From: SHVO01 sp050250575
GTDB lineage: Bacteria > Pseudomonadota > Alphaproteobacteria > Rhodospirillales > Rhodospirillaceae
Length of the DNA: 64,000 nucleotides
Direction of reading: 5' to 3'
NCBI GenBank assembly: GCA_050250575.1
Contig: JBFWOJ010000009.1
Coordinates: 1-64,000, forward strand
The notes below the pieces were generated by a model. It had not been told where the DNA came from, did not search any database, and saw only the letters and a list, made by a program, of their open reading frames with translations. Shown here piece after piece: positions 1 to 10,525 of this stretch; position 1 is the first letter of the stretch; the number at the start of each line of letters is the position of its first letter. The position numbers were made by a program, and so were the translations under genes.

Positions 1-423
1 GACGCCGCAGACAGGATGCGCGCAAGCCTGTGGGACGAGCGCCGCGGCATCCTGGGTGCCGGCGCCGGTCCGCACCGCTCCGATCTCGGGGTCGCGATGA
101 TTGCACCCGGTCATCCGTCCCCTGGACAGCCCGCGGCATTGTGTTCCACGGGGGAACAGAAGGCGCTTCTGATCTCGATCGTGCTCGCGCACGCACGTCT
201 GCAGCGGGAAAAGCGCGGCTTCGCGCCGGTCCTGTTGCTGGATGAAATCGCCGCCCATTTGGACGCGAACCGCAGGGCGGCGTTATTCACCGAACTTGAC
301 GCACTTGCCACCCAGGCCTGGATGACCGGCACCGACGCCGCACTGTTCGCCGATGTGGGCGAATCCGCCCAGTATTTCAACGTCCATCATGGCGCCGTCA
401 CGGCAGCCAAAACTGCTCAGTAA
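1..423 (+). CDS. recF: DNA replication/repair protein RecF, C-terminal part
   Basis: The 5' end lies outside the window; the visible 140 codons are the C-terminal part of RecF, the SMC-like ATPase that helps load RecA at single-stranded gaps through RecFOR. The ABC signature region STGEQKALLISIVLAHARL and the Walker B stretch LLLDEIAAHLD are both present, followed by the short tail usual in RecF. The frame is open from base 1 and ends at TAA 421-423. gyrB follows 87 bp downstream on the same strand, the common recF-gyrB order near the chromosomal origin in many bacteria. Nothing looks broken. Confidence 0.93.
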   Translation, partial: DAADRMRASLWDERRGILGAGAGPHRSDLGVAMIAPGHPSPGQPAALCSTGEQKALLISIVLAHARLQREKRGFAPVLLLDEIAAHLDANRRAALFTELDALATQAWMTGTDAALFADVGESAQYFNVHHGAVTAAKTAQ

Positions 424-510
424 GGGTGCATTCGGTCTCATAAAGACCTATATTCAACCCATCGAAAAACGACCCCAAAAAAACGTCCAAAAAACGTCTC
501 AAGAAGTCAC

Positions 511-3003
<2,493 letters not shown>

Positions 3004-3014
3004 GCGCTAAGTCC

Positions 3015-3030
3015 CGCCAAAGCTTTGGCG
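3015..3030. repeat. 16-bp perfect palindrome after gyrB
   Basis: CGCCAAAGCTTTGGCG is its own reverse complement and lies 12 bp after the gyrB stop. There is no T-run behind it on either strand, so it is a poor intrinsic terminator. It may be a dispersed palindromic intergenic element or an RNA stabiliser at the 3' end of gyrB mRNA. Confidence 0.5.
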
Positions 3031-3074
3031 AGGACTGATGCGCCGCGGGGTTGGGGTCGTTTAAGACCGGCTCC

Positions 3075-3830
3075 TCACCGCGCCGGTAGCGACTCATCGC
3101 GCCCCACGCCCGAACCGCTCGGCGCGCGGTTGGCGATCTCCAGGACCAGCTTATGCAACAGGGACTGCGAGAAGTCGTTGGGCGTACGCACGGTGACGAA
3201 GAATGCTCCCGGGCCGCCGATCACCTGCTCGTTGTAATAGCGGTCGAGATCTTCAGGCACTTCCTGCTTCCATTTCGGCCGCTCGAACATCATGGCAAGT
3301 CCGTTGATGGTGATCCCTTCCTTCACCGCGTCGTCGCGCGCGTCTTTCACCGGCCGGCCGTAATCGCTGTAGCCGTCGCCGGAGATATCGATCACCCGCC
3401 GGCTCGCGTCGTAGCCGTTGTTCTTGAACAAGGTGACCGCATAATCGATCCCCCCGCTGATCGACGTCGTGCTGCCGGGTTTCACCGGCGCCTTGGCGAG
3501 GTCGTCGGCAAAGGCGTTCGCGCTTTTCGCATCCGAGATCACGCGCCACGGGATCACCTGCACCTGGTGATAAACGCTCGACCATTCCACATAAGTCAGC
3601 GCGATCCGGCCGATGGGGCCGGAACGGATCGCATCGGCCACCCGTTTGTCGCGCAGCGAATGGATGTAGCCATTGCGCTGAATGGCGGCTTCCTTCTCGT
3701 CGATGGAGAGGGAAACGTCGACGGCCATGACCAGGGCAAGGTCGACCGCCATATCGTCCTCCGCCGCGCTGGCGGCCGGAGCGCCGGCGAGAAGGGTGAG
3801 TAACACCAAGGGTTTGAGCGCGAATCGCAT
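3075..3830 (-). CDS. DUF1194 domain-containing secreted VWA-like protein
   Basis: A 251-residue exported protein of the DUF1194 family, which has a von Willebrand factor A-like fold. After a signal peptide ending near ASAAED, the core begins DLALVMAVDVSLSIDEKE, where DVSLS fits the metal-binding DxSxS (MIDAS) pattern. DISGDGYSDYG is a second conserved block. The function is not known. The frame stays open 12 codons upstream, but ATG at 3830 directly precedes a good signal peptide (RFALKPLVLLTLL), so it was chosen. The gene is convergent with gyrB and has no obvious operon partner. Confidence 0.8.
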   Translation of the reverse strand: MRFALKPLVLLTLLAGAPAASAAEDDMAVDLALVMAVDVSLSIDEKEAAIQRNGYIHSLRDKRVADAIRSGPIGRIALTYVEWSSVYHQVQVIPWRVISDAKSANAFADDLAKAPVKPGSTTSISGGIDYAVTLFKNNGYDASRRVIDISGDGYSDYGRPVKDARDDAVKEGITINGLAMMFERPKWKQEVPEDLDRYYNEQVIGGPGAFFVTVRTPNDFSQSLLHKLVLEIANRAPSGSGVGRDESLPAR

Positions 3831-4107
3831 GGCTCGACTATGCCGCGCCGCGCGGCGGATGAACACTGGCTTTCAGGCCGGGCGCGCCGTCGTTCGCACG
3901 GCTGTGAACCCGCCCGAATTTTGTCCGGGCTCCAACGCCGCTCCCGGGCGGACGCCGGACCGCCGAAGGCCTGAGGCGGGGCGGGGATTCTTCCGCCGTC
4001 GTTGCCGTGAAATCTGCGCATTTCTTCCTCAAAGGTCTCATCCCGCCCGCCCTCGCGGGGGATCGCGCCGACGTATAGGCTAGGCGCTTCACGAACAGGG
4101 GACCGCC

Positions 4108-5079
4108 ATGACGCTCCATCGCCGCTCGTTTCTCGGGAAATCCGTTACCTGCGCCTGCCATCTCGCCCTCGCCGCCTCGTCGATGCCGATGGCGGCGCGC
4201 AAACTCTGGGCGGCGGAATCGCTCGGCCAGGTGGTGGCGCGCGAGCCGTTCGGCACGCTGGAAAAAATCGCCGACGGCGTCTGGGCCGTGATTTCGCGTC
4301 CGCTGGAAGGCGACCGCACCACGCTTGCGAACGGCGGATTGATCGCCGGCAAGCAGGCGGTCCTCGCGGTCGAAGGTTTCAATACGCCGGCCGGCGCGCA
4401 GTGGCTGGCGGCCAAATCGCTGGAACTCACGGGAATGCGCCCGACCCACGTCGTGCTCACCCATCACCACGGCGACCATGCAAATGGTGTGGCCGGGTTC
4501 CAGGATGGCGGCGCGCCGTGCACCGTCTACACCACGTCCGTCACCCGCGACATCGTGCTCGGCCGCGATTCCAAGGCGCCGGTGCCGGTGCCGGCCCGTG
4601 CCGCCGCGCTCGGGAGCGCGGCCATCATCTCGTCCTCCGACGCCACGCCCATTGACCTCGGCGGACGCCTGGTCCGCATTTTCCCGCGCGGCGGTCACAC
4701 CCAGAGCGACGTCACGGTCGAGCTCGACGATCCCTCCATCATCTTCTGCGGCGACCTCGTCTGGAACGCGATGTTCCCGAATTACGTCGATACCACGCCC
4801 TCGAAATTCGTCGCGGCGGTGCGCGGCCTGAAACGCCGCACGGACACGATCTATGTGCCGGGCCACGGCGCGCTCGCCAGGGAGCGCGACCTCGACCGGT
4901 ATATCGCGATGTTGAACGAAGTCGAGGCGGCGGCGCGCAAAGCCTATGCGGCGGGGATCCCGGCCGAAGACGTGGGCCGCACTTTCATGCTGTCAGAAAG
5001 CCTGGGCCCATGGGCGCTGTTCGGGAATGTTTTCTATCCGCGGGCGTTCGAGGCCTGGTACCGCGAATTGAAGGCCTAA
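4108..5079 (+). CDS. Tat-exported metallo-beta-lactamase-fold hydrolase
   Basis: A 323-residue MBL-fold hydrolase. The N-terminus HRRSFLGKS followed by a hydrophobic stretch is a twin-arginine export signal, so the enzyme probably folds in the cytoplasm and acts in the periplasm. The zinc motif THHHGDHANG lies near residues 118-127. Later metal ligands fit GGHTQSD (near 195) and GHG (near 252). The arrangement resembles SoxH/quinoprotein-relay-type MBL proteins rather than true beta-lactamases. The substrate cannot be told from sequence. A VOC-family gene begins 8 bp after its stop, which suggests co-transcription. Confidence 0.8.
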   Translation: MTLHRRSFLGKSVTCACHLALAASSMPMAARKLWAAESLGQVVAREPFGTLEKIADGVWAVISRPLEGDRTTLANGGLIAGKQAVLAVEGFNTPAGAQWLAAKSLELTGMRPTHVVLTHHHGDHANGVAGFQDGGAPCTVYTTSVTRDIVLGRDSKAPVPVPARAAALGSAAIISSSDATPIDLGGRLVRIFPRGGHTQSDVTVELDDPSIIFCGDLVWNAMFPNYVDTTPSKFVAAVRGLKRRTDTIYVPGHGALARERDLDRYIAMLNEVEAAARKAYAAGIPAEDVGRTFMLSESLGPWALFGNVFYPRAFEAWYRELKA

Positions 5080-5087
5080 GCCGGGCC

Positions 5088-5513
5088 ATGCAGCAGCAGG
5101 TCTCGGTCGTCACCTTGGGTATCGCCGCGCTGGCGCGCTCGAAACGCTTTTACATGGACGGCTTCGGCTGGAAGGCCGTGTTCCAGAACGAGGATATTGT
5201 CTTCTACCAGATGAATGGCTTTGTGCTCGGCACCTGGCTCAAGAAAGAGCTCGAAGGGGATATGCAGCACAGCCTCTCCGCCGCGCCCGGCGCCTTTTCT
5301 CTGGCGCACAACGTTACCGACCCGCTCGAGGTGTCGAAGGTCCTGGACCGCCTGGTTGAATGCGGCGGCAAGCTCCTGCGCGCCGCCGGCCAGCCGCCCC
5401 ATGGCGGCTTACGGGGTTATGTCGCCGATCCCGACGGTCACCCGTGGGAGATCGCGTGGAATCCTCACTGGCCCATCAGCCCCGAAGGCTATGTGACGGC
5501 GAAGTTTGGTTGA
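5088..5513 (+). CDS. VOC (glyoxalase/bleomycin-resistance fold) family protein
   Basis: A 141-residue vicinal-oxygen-chelate protein. It shows the split beta-alpha-beta pattern: QQVSVVTLGIAALARSKRFY at the start, GFGWKAVF, and a C-terminal GYVADPDGHPWEIAWNPHW block that carries the usual Glu ligand. The open frame extends upstream into the preceding MBL gene, but ATG 5088 matches the normal family start and sits just after that gene's stop. VOC proteins include glyoxalases, dioxygenases and drug-binding proteins; this one cannot be assigned. It is probably in one transcript with the upstream hydrolase. Confidence 0.8.
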   Translation: MQQQVSVVTLGIAALARSKRFYMDGFGWKAVFQNEDIVFYQMNGFVLGTWLKKELEGDMQHSLSAAPGAFSLAHNVTDPLEVSKVLDRLVECGGKLLRAAGQPPHGGLRGYVADPDGHPWEIAWNPHWPISPEGYVTAKFG

Positions 5514-5517
5514 CCGC

Positions 5518-5829
5518 CTAGGCCTTCGCGGCGGCGCTGAAGGCATTCTCGACCGCAGCGGCGTCCGGAAGATGGACGGTCGCGGCCACCAGCATGCGCA
5601 GCGGGCTCTTCGTCTCGTTCGATCCGATGTCGAACAGGCCGTCGCAAATTCTGGCCGTCGTCGCGGGACTTGCGTGAAAAAGAATCCGTTCCGCGGCGCC
5701 GGGCCGCGACAGGAGCTTGACCAGCAGGCCGTCGCGGCCCAGCGTCAGCGAGACATGCTCCCCGCTCGCGAGCGCGATCTCGCTGTTCGGGATCCCGAGC
5801 TTTTCGTCGTACGAAACAACCAGACCCAT
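5518..5829 (-). CDS. Conserved hypothetical protein, 103 residues
   Basis: Not recognised. ATG 5829 is preceded by an AGGCGG-like ribosome binding site and starts MGLVVSYDEKLGIPNSEIAL. An upstream ATG would add 23 less protein-like residues. The protein is small and mixed alpha/beta with no signal peptide, membrane segment or cysteine motif. It is convergent with the VOC gene, the stops being 4 bp apart. Coding is supported by its codon-position pattern and by the absence of a better frame on the other strand. Confidence 0.55.
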   Translation of the reverse strand: MGLVVSYDEKLGIPNSEIALASGEHVSLTLGRDGLLVKLLSRPGAAERILFHASPATTARICDGLFDIGSNETKSPLRMLVAATVHLPDAAAVENAFSAAAKA

Positions 5830-5916
5830 TTTTCCGCCTGCATCCGACCAGGATTTCATCCTGCCGCAACGGCCGGGCAATGCAAGACAGCCGGCCATGT
5901 CAATTTATTGTTGACA

Positions 5917-5937
5917 TGTCCCTAAGTAATAGGGACA
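5917..5937. promoter_or_regulatory. Palindrome TGTCCCTA-N5-TAGGGACA, possible operator
   Basis: Two perfect 8-bp arms, TGTCCCTA and TAGGGACA, are separated by AGTAA. They overlap a TTGACA hexamer at 5911-5916 that could be a plus-strand -35 box. The size and symmetry fit a homodimeric repressor site. It lies about 90 bp upstream of the minus-strand gene starting at 5829, so it could equally regulate that gene. No regulator gene is adjacent. Confidence 0.45.
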
Positions 5938-6062
5938 ATCCGGGCCCCAGGCGTCTCGGCGCCTGGATAGCTCTTTGACATGGTAAATCAATGGCTCTTG
6001 AGCGCGCTCGCCGCGGGCTCCTGCGTCCGCTGTCCCCAAATTAGGCAAAGGTCGGGCGACTT

Positions 6063-6174
6063 CGCCACAATGTCGCGCGATGTCGCGTAATGTCGCGTGA
6101 AATGTCGCGCGAGGTTCCCTCCCGCAACCGCATGATATGTTTTCTGAAATCGCCCGGCCGCCACAATGTCGCGC
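6063..6174. repeat. Tandem ATGTCGCG units and a 16-bp direct repeat
   Basis: Four ATGTCGCG units run almost head to tail from 6070 to 6111, with 2-4 nt between them. A fifth occurs at 6166-6173. CGCCACAATGTCGCGC occurs exactly twice, at 6063-6078 and 6159-6174. No coding frame explains them. They could be an array of protein binding sites upstream of something now lost, or simple-sequence expansion. Confidence 0.6.
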
Positions 6175-6225
6175 TGAACGCGCTCTTTCGCAGTTACAAA
6201 TCGCACGCCGCCGAAACGGCGGCTT

Positions 6226-7062
6226 CTACCGATTCCCCCCGATCAGGTCGGCGACCCCGCCGAGCACCGAGCCTTGTCCGCGGTTTTGTCCGCCGTAGCC
6301 GCCCGCGGCGGCGATCATGCGTCCGGCGAGGCGCGAGAACGGCAGCGACTGGATCCAGACTTTTCCCGGCCCGCGCAGCCGCGCGAAGAACACCCCTTCG
6401 CCGCCGAACACCATGCTCTTCACGCCGCCCACCGACACCAGGTCGAAATCCACGTCAGGCGTCAGCGCCGCGAGGCAGCCGGTATCGACATGCAGTTCTT
6501 CACCGCGGCCGAGCTCGCGTTCCACCACCGTGCCGCCCATCTGCACGAACACCCAGCCGTCGCCTTCCAGTTTCTGCATGATGAAACCTTCGCCCCCGAA
6601 CAGCCCGGTCAGGACACGTTTCTGGAAGTGAAGGCCGATGGACACGCCTTTCGCAGCGGCAAGGAAGCTGTCCTTTTGGCAGATCAGGCGTCCGCCGTAG
6701 TCCGACAGGCGCAGCGCGAGGATCGCCCCCGGCGTCGGCGAGGCGAAGGCGACCCGCGCCTTGCCGCGGCCCTGATGGGTGAACACGGTCGTGAACAAAC
6801 TCTCCCCTGTGATCAGGCGCTTGCCCGCGCCCAGCAGCTTCGCGCCAAAGCCTTCGTTCGTGCCGCCGCTGCCGTCACCGAACACCGTGGTCATCGCGAT
6901 GCTTGCGTCCTTCCACACCATTGCACCGGCCTCGGCGACCGCGCTCTCGCCCGGATCAAGCTCGATCTCCACGAATTGCAGCTCCTCGCCCTTGATCTCG
7001 AAGTCGATGTCGTCGGCGACGCCGCTTTGACGGTGATGGCCCCACGGACCTTGCTGTGCCAT
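6226..7062 (-). CDS. TIGR00266 / AIM24 family protein
   Basis: A 278-residue protein of the TIGR00266 (AIM24) family, a beta-rich tryptophan-RNA-binding-attenuator-like fold. Recognisable blocks are AEAGAMVWKDASIAMTT, GAKRLITGESLFTTVFTH, GGEGFIMQKLEGDGWVFVQ, and the Gly-rich end GGYGGQNRGQGS. The family is widespread but has no settled biochemical role; in mitochondria AIM24 affects inner-membrane organisation. ATG 7062 has GGAG shortly upstream on the minus strand. It stands alone, with short gene-free spacers on both sides. Confidence 0.85.
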   Translation of the reverse strand: MAQQGPWGHHRQSGVADDIDFEIKGEELQFVEIELDPGESAVAEAGAMVWKDASIAMTTVFGDGSGGTNEGFGAKLLGAGKRLITGESLFTTVFTHQGRGKARVAFASPTPGAILALRLSDYGGRLICQKDSFLAAAKGVSIGLHFQKRVLTGLFGGEGFIMQKLEGDGWVFVQMGGTVVERELGRGEELHVDTGCLAALTPDVDFDLVSVGGVKSMVFGGEGVFFARLRGPGKVWIQSLPFSRLAGRMIAAAGGYGGQNRGQGSVLGGVADLIGGNR

Positions 7063-7190
7063 GTGTTCTCCTCCCTTGTGATGCCGAGCATGCGGCGCTC
7101 ACGCTGCCGTTTCTGATTTTTCCGCGCCCGAGCGTCGATCGGGCCGGCCGACTGCGAGATACCGGATTTCTCCGTCGCGGTCCAAACTCC

Positions 7191-7661
7191 TCACGCCAGG
7201 CCGTTACACACGGCCGGCTGGGCCGCTTTTCCCGTCACCGGTAATTTCAGGAACTGGCCGCTCGCCACATCGACATAGATCGTCACCACGGTGCAGCCCC
7301 CGCCTTTGATGCGCGGCAGCTTGTCCACCGCGATCGTGTAGGCGCTGAGGAAGCCCGGCACCGGCTGAGCGCCCTCGCGCAGGCGCGAAGGCCGCTTGAG
7401 AAAGACGCCCACGATGACGTCGCGCCCCTCGAGCGTTCCGGGCGCATAGTAGCGGTCATAGCTCGTCAGCGCGGCCGCGCCGGCGGGCATCACGACTTTT
7501 GGCTCCAGCGCCGCGATCGATTCTGGCGAAATCAGTGTCGCGGACGGCAGCAGGGTCTTGAGAATCACCTGTGCGGTGGACGCGCTCGCGCTCAACACCG
7601 TCGCCGAGATCAGCGCTGCATACATCGCCCGGGCCCGGGTCGTGGAGTCCATGAAATACAT
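7191..7661 (-). CDS. Exported hypothetical protein
   Basis: Not recognised. 156 residues with an N-terminal hydrophobic signal (YAALISATVLSASASTAQ) and a mature part rich in beta-strand residues, ending TGKAAQPAVCNGLA. The two cysteines (GGGCTVV and AVCNG) could form a disulfide in the periplasm. The start is uncertain: codons 1, 4 and 13 are all possible and none has a clear ribosome binding site; codon 13 (7625) gives the cleanest signal peptide. Confidence 0.6.
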   Translation of the reverse strand: MYFMDSTTRARAMYAALISATVLSASASTAQVILKTLLPSATLISPESIAALEPKVVMPAGAAALTSYDRYYAPGTLEGRDVIVGVFLKRPSRLREGAQPVPGFLSAYTIAVDKLPRIKGGGCTVVTIYVDVASGQFLKLPVTGKAAQPAVCNGLA

Positions 7662-7836
7662 TCTATGCGCCGGTCCGCGAGGACGCAGGCGCTATTGCGC
7701 GGTGGGCATCCGTGCCAAGGAGTCCATGTTTTTCAGCCTCTTAGCAGCCGCCCGGCGGGACCGCCTACGGCCGCAATTGGCGGGCTGTCGTACTTGGTTT
7801 ACCCTGTGGGCAGCATCCCACTCATAGGAGTTTGGC

Positions 7837-8259
7837 ATGGCGAAGTGCGAGTACCCCGTTTTCGCAGCAATCGTTTTTGCGTTGCTCGGATTTGCGCTTT
7901 CGGCCGGCCCGGCGCAGGCCCAGCAGGCCGCGCGTTCTACGATGCCGACGATCACCGTCACCGCGGCGCCGCTCAAGAACATCCGCGAGATCATGCGGCT
8001 GACCGTACAAGGCCACAAGTTCCTCGCGATCTCGGCCTCGGTCCCCGTTCCGTATGGGGATCTCAACCTTTCTCAAGAGTCCGGCGCGAACGAGCTTGGC
8101 CGGCGCATTCGCGTGGCCGCGCGTCTGGCCTGCCAGCAGCTCGACATCGCCTATCCGCCGCACATCTATGCCGTCATCGGCAGCGACGACTGCGTGCGCA
8201 ATGCGGCCGACGATGGTCTTGCCGAAGCAGGAACAGTGATCGCGGCGGCGAAACGGTAG
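7837..8259 (+). CDS. UrcA family protein
   Basis: A 140-residue exported protein of the UrcA family, known mainly from Caulobacter, sphingomonads and relatives and of unknown function. The signal peptide ends AQAQQ. The family core is visible as SVPVPYGDLNLSQESGANEL, RIRVAARLACQQL and DDCVRNAADDGLAEA, including the conserved cysteine pair. An AGGAG ribosome binding site lies 8 nt before ATG 7837. A small lipoprotein gene starts 3 bp after the stop, so the two are probably made together. Confidence 0.85.
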   Translation: MAKCEYPVFAAIVFALLGFALSAGPAQAQQAARSTMPTITVTAAPLKNIREIMRLTVQGHKFLAISASVPVPYGDLNLSQESGANELGRRIRVAARLACQQLDIAYPPHIYAVIGSDDCVRNAADDGLAEAGTVIAAAKR

Positions 8260-8262
8260 TCC

Positions 8263-8499
8263 GTGAAAGCGTTTCGTTTCGCAGCTCTGGCGGCGGTGGC
8301 GCTCGCCGGCTGTCGGGGGCCGCTTACTCTGGAAGAGGCGCAGGCGCGTTGCGCCGCCGCCGGCGGCCTGCTGACCATCATCTACACCCAGCAGATTACC
8401 GCCTCGGGGATCGGCTCTCCCGTCGAAAGCCCCGGCGAATGCGTTTCGCCCAGCAAGTTTGAAGTGGAACCGGCCCCAAGCTCCGCGGCGGCGAACTAG
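8263..8499 (+). CDS. Small putative lipoprotein
   Basis: 78 residues starting at GTG 8263. The N-terminus KAFRFAALAAVALAGC ends in a lipobox (LAGC), so Cys17 is the likely lipidated residue. The short mature part contains two more cysteines (ARCAAAGG and GECVSPS). No family was recognised. It is tightly linked to the UrcA gene upstream (3-bp gap), so it probably shares its transcript and compartment. Confidence 0.65.
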   Translation: MKAFRFAALAAVALAGCRGPLTLEEAQARCAAAGGLLTIIYTQQITASGIGSPVESPGECVSPSKFEVEPAPSSAAAN

Positions 8500-8530
8500 A
8501 TTTTCGCACCGCCCACCGCTGAGCTGCCCG

Positions 8531-9370
8531 CTAGTCGAGCGTCTTGGCCACGCGGAAGCCGGCATTGGTGCCGCGAATGTGCGGCGAGACGATGAAACGT
8601 TGCGAGGAACGCAGGTAGTAGGTGCTGTTGAACCACGAGCCGCCGCGCATGACGCGCGCTTCGCACTTGCCCGCGGTCAGGGGCGCGCCGTTGGTCGGCG
8701 CCCCGGCATAGCTGTCGTGATAACAGTCCTCGACCCACTGCAATACATTCCCGGCCATGTCGTAGAGGCCAAACGCATTGGGCGGAAAGGAGCCGACGGG
8801 CGCGGTTTGCCGGTTATCCCATTCGCTGCCGCAGCGATCGCAATTCGCCTTTCCGCGTTCGTGCGCGTCACCCCAGTAATATCTCGTTGTCGTCCCCGCG
8901 CGCGCTGCGTACTCCCATTCAGCCTCGCTCAACAGACGGTAAGGCCCGGATATGGTCGCGGATGCAGCGGTCGCCCCTTCGGTCTCCGGCCGTAAGCTGC
9001 GCAACATTTCGTTCAGCCAGCGCACATACGCTTTCGCTTCGTGCCAGTTGACCGAGATGACGGGCCGATTGCCGCGCCCCCAACCCTCGTCCGGCGGCAC
9101 GTAGCTGTTGCATCCTCCGCCGGCGACGCAGGCTCCCCACTCCTGGAACGTCACGGCGTAGATTCCCACGGCGAAGGGCTTGCGGATCGTGACCGTACGC
9201 TGCGGACCTTCGTTGTTGTTCAACTCTTGCTGGGACGACCCCATCCTGAAGCTGCCAGCCGGAATGACGATCATCTCGGGACAGTCGCCGCAGTCCCGGA
9301 ATGTTTCGGCGGCGAATGCCGGCGCGACGGCGAACAAGGTGAAGCAGAACAATAGAGCGTGGCGGACCAT
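8531..9370 (-). CDS. Formylglycine-generating-enzyme-fold (SUMF1) protein without visible catalytic Cys
   Basis: A 279-residue exported protein with the FGE-sulfatase/SUMF1 fold: MIVIPAGSFRMGS, RPVISVNWHEAKAYVRWLNE, YRLLSEAEWEYAARAG, FGLYDMAGNVLQWVEDCYH, RVMRGGSWFNS and GTNAGFRVAK. True aerobic formylglycine-generating enzymes carry catalytic cysteines in the block after RGGSW. Here that block reads TYYLRSSQRF without Cys, so sulfatase activation is doubtful; a structural or ligand-binding role is more likely. ATG 9370 begins a signal peptide (RHALLFCFTLFAVAPAFA). The frame stays open further upstream but is not protein-like there. Confidence 0.82.
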   Translation of the reverse strand: MVRHALLFCFTLFAVAPAFAAETFRDCGDCPEMIVIPAGSFRMGSSQQELNNNEGPQRTVTIRKPFAVGIYAVTFQEWGACVAGGGCNSYVPPDEGWGRGNRPVISVNWHEAKAYVRWLNEMLRSLRPETEGATAASATISGPYRLLSEAEWEYAARAGTTTRYYWGDAHERGKANCDRCGSEWDNRQTAPVGSFPPNAFGLYDMAGNVLQWVEDCYHDSYAGAPTNGAPLTAGKCEARVMRGGSWFNSTYYLRSSQRFIVSPHIRGTNAGFRVAKTLD

Positions 9371-9503
9371 GACACTCACGGACAAGGAGGCCGCTAGATT
9401 GCAGCCTTCCTGCCGCGGGGCAAAGAAAACTTTGAAAACCAAAGATGGTCGATCGTCTGTCGCGGTGCGGCCGCCGGCGCGGGATACGGTCCTTCACCGC
9501 CCC

Positions 9504-9923
9504 TCAGACATCGCCCCCAGCCCATGCCAACGCTTCGTTTCTCGTCGCGAAGGTGCGCATCTCGATGGCCTTGCCGTTGCGAAAGACAAAGCCGTCGGCA
9601 AAACGGCCTTCGATCCAGTCCTCCTTGTTTTTCATCCTCACGCGCACATGAAGGAAGACAACGATCTTGTCGCCGGCGGCGATGAACTGCTCCGGGTTGC
9701 AGGCGCCCTCCGCCCATGTCCCGCGCCCTTGCGCGAAGTGCGCGCCGACCTCCCCAAGCCCGCGATATGTCCCCGCAGACGGAAATTCCGCCGGTTCGAT
9801 CCGCTCGATCTGCGGATCGAGGAATTTCAGGGCGCCGGGAATGTCGTCGCGGTTGATGGCGGCGTAGAGTTCCTTCAGCGCCTCTATCTCAGCCGAAGCC
9901 ATGGAGTCTTCATTTGCCGGCAT
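9504..9923 (-). CDS. SnoaL-like / NTF2-fold family protein
   Basis: A 139-residue cytoplasmic protein with the cystatin-like NTF2 cone fold. It has an N-terminal helix (EIEALKELYAAINRDD), then FLDPQIERIEPAEFPSAGTYRG, a central GDKIVVFLHVRVRMKN strand pair, and a C-terminal GKAIEMRTFATRNEALAWAG. This matches SnoaL-like proteins of the ketosteroid-isomerase superfamily, whose members are enzymes or ligand binders; the substrate cannot be given. A second in-frame ATG at 9902 is an alternative start. Confidence 0.75.
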   Translation of the reverse strand: MPANEDSMASAEIEALKELYAAINRDDIPGALKFLDPQIERIEPAEFPSAGTYRGLGEVGAHFAQGRGTWAEGACNPEQFIAAGDKIVVFLHVRVRMKNKEDWIEGRFADGFVFRNGKAIEMRTFATRNEALAWAGGDV

Positions 9924-10137
9924 GTGGATTTCTGTGTCTCGCGCTGCAATGGTTATTGCACGGTCGGCTGATCCTCACATCCGCGGCCGGCCGGAGCCGA
10001 TGAATTTCCGGGCCTGGCGCGGCTTCGTGAGAACAGCGGAGAAGCCGCCAAGCCTAGGAGTCTCGTCTTTTAAAGTCCAATTTTGGGTATTCTCGCCGTC
10101 GGCGAAGTGAAATGCACGACCTTGCGCGGAGGCTCCC

Positions 10138-10467
10138 ATGGCGAAGATTGCATATGTTGCTGCAGTGGACGCACTGCGACAGGCGACGAAACCCTTCATC
10201 CGGCTCTTTACCCACGGAACCCTCGAAGTCGAGCTCTTTCAGCCGGTCGATGCCGATCATCAGTCCCCGCACGACCGCGATGAAGTCTATGTCGTCGTCT
10301 CGGGGACCGGCGAATTCGTTTGCGGGCCGGAGCGTGTCTCTTTTGCCGGCGGCGACGTTCTTTTTGTGCCCGCGGGTACGATTCACCGTTTCGAGAAATT
10401 TTCGGATGATCTGTCCGTGTGGGTTCTGTTCTACGGACCGGTCGGGGGCGAGGCTCCTCAACACTGA
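10138..10467 (+). CDS. Cupin domain-containing protein
   Basis: A 109-residue single-domain cupin. Motif 1 is recognisable as HQSPHDRDEVYVVVSGTGEF (two His and a Glu as metal ligands). Motif 2 is GGDVLFVPAGTIHRFEKFS, with the final His. Single-cupin proteins of this kind can be dioxygenases, isomerases or small-molecule sensors. ATG 10138 is preceded by GGAGG 5-6 nt upstream, a clear ribosome binding site. It is convergent with the aminotransferase gene and stands alone. Confidence 0.82.
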   Translation: MAKIAYVAAVDALRQATKPFIRLFTHGTLEVELFQPVDADHQSPHDRDEVYVVVSGTGEFVCGPERVSFAGGDVLFVPAGTIHRFEKFSDDLSVWVLFYGPVGGEAPQH

Positions 10468-10525
10468 AGGCAAGTTCCGCCTCTCGCCGCGGTGTTGACC
10501 CGTGCGGCAGAAGCAACGGCGCCGG

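Larger units (their letters stand above)
5830..6225. other. Gene-free interval with short repeats and a palindrome
   Basis: No convincing gene lies in these 396 bp. The only long frame, on the minus strand at 5988-6206, has no ribosome binding site and runs through the short repeats. The interval holds the palindrome at 5917-5937 and the repeated ATGTCGCG units at 6063-6174, both listed separately. Confidence 0.5.

Noticed and set aside
3838..4866. A 342-codon minus-strand frame over the MBL hydrolase
   Set aside because: Arg/His/Gly-rich low-complexity shadow of the plus-strand gene, which has a Tat signal and zinc motif.
5988..6206. A 72-codon minus-strand frame in the repeat-bearing interval
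   Set aside because: No ribosome binding site, runs through the ATGTCGCG repeats and has no family-like segment.
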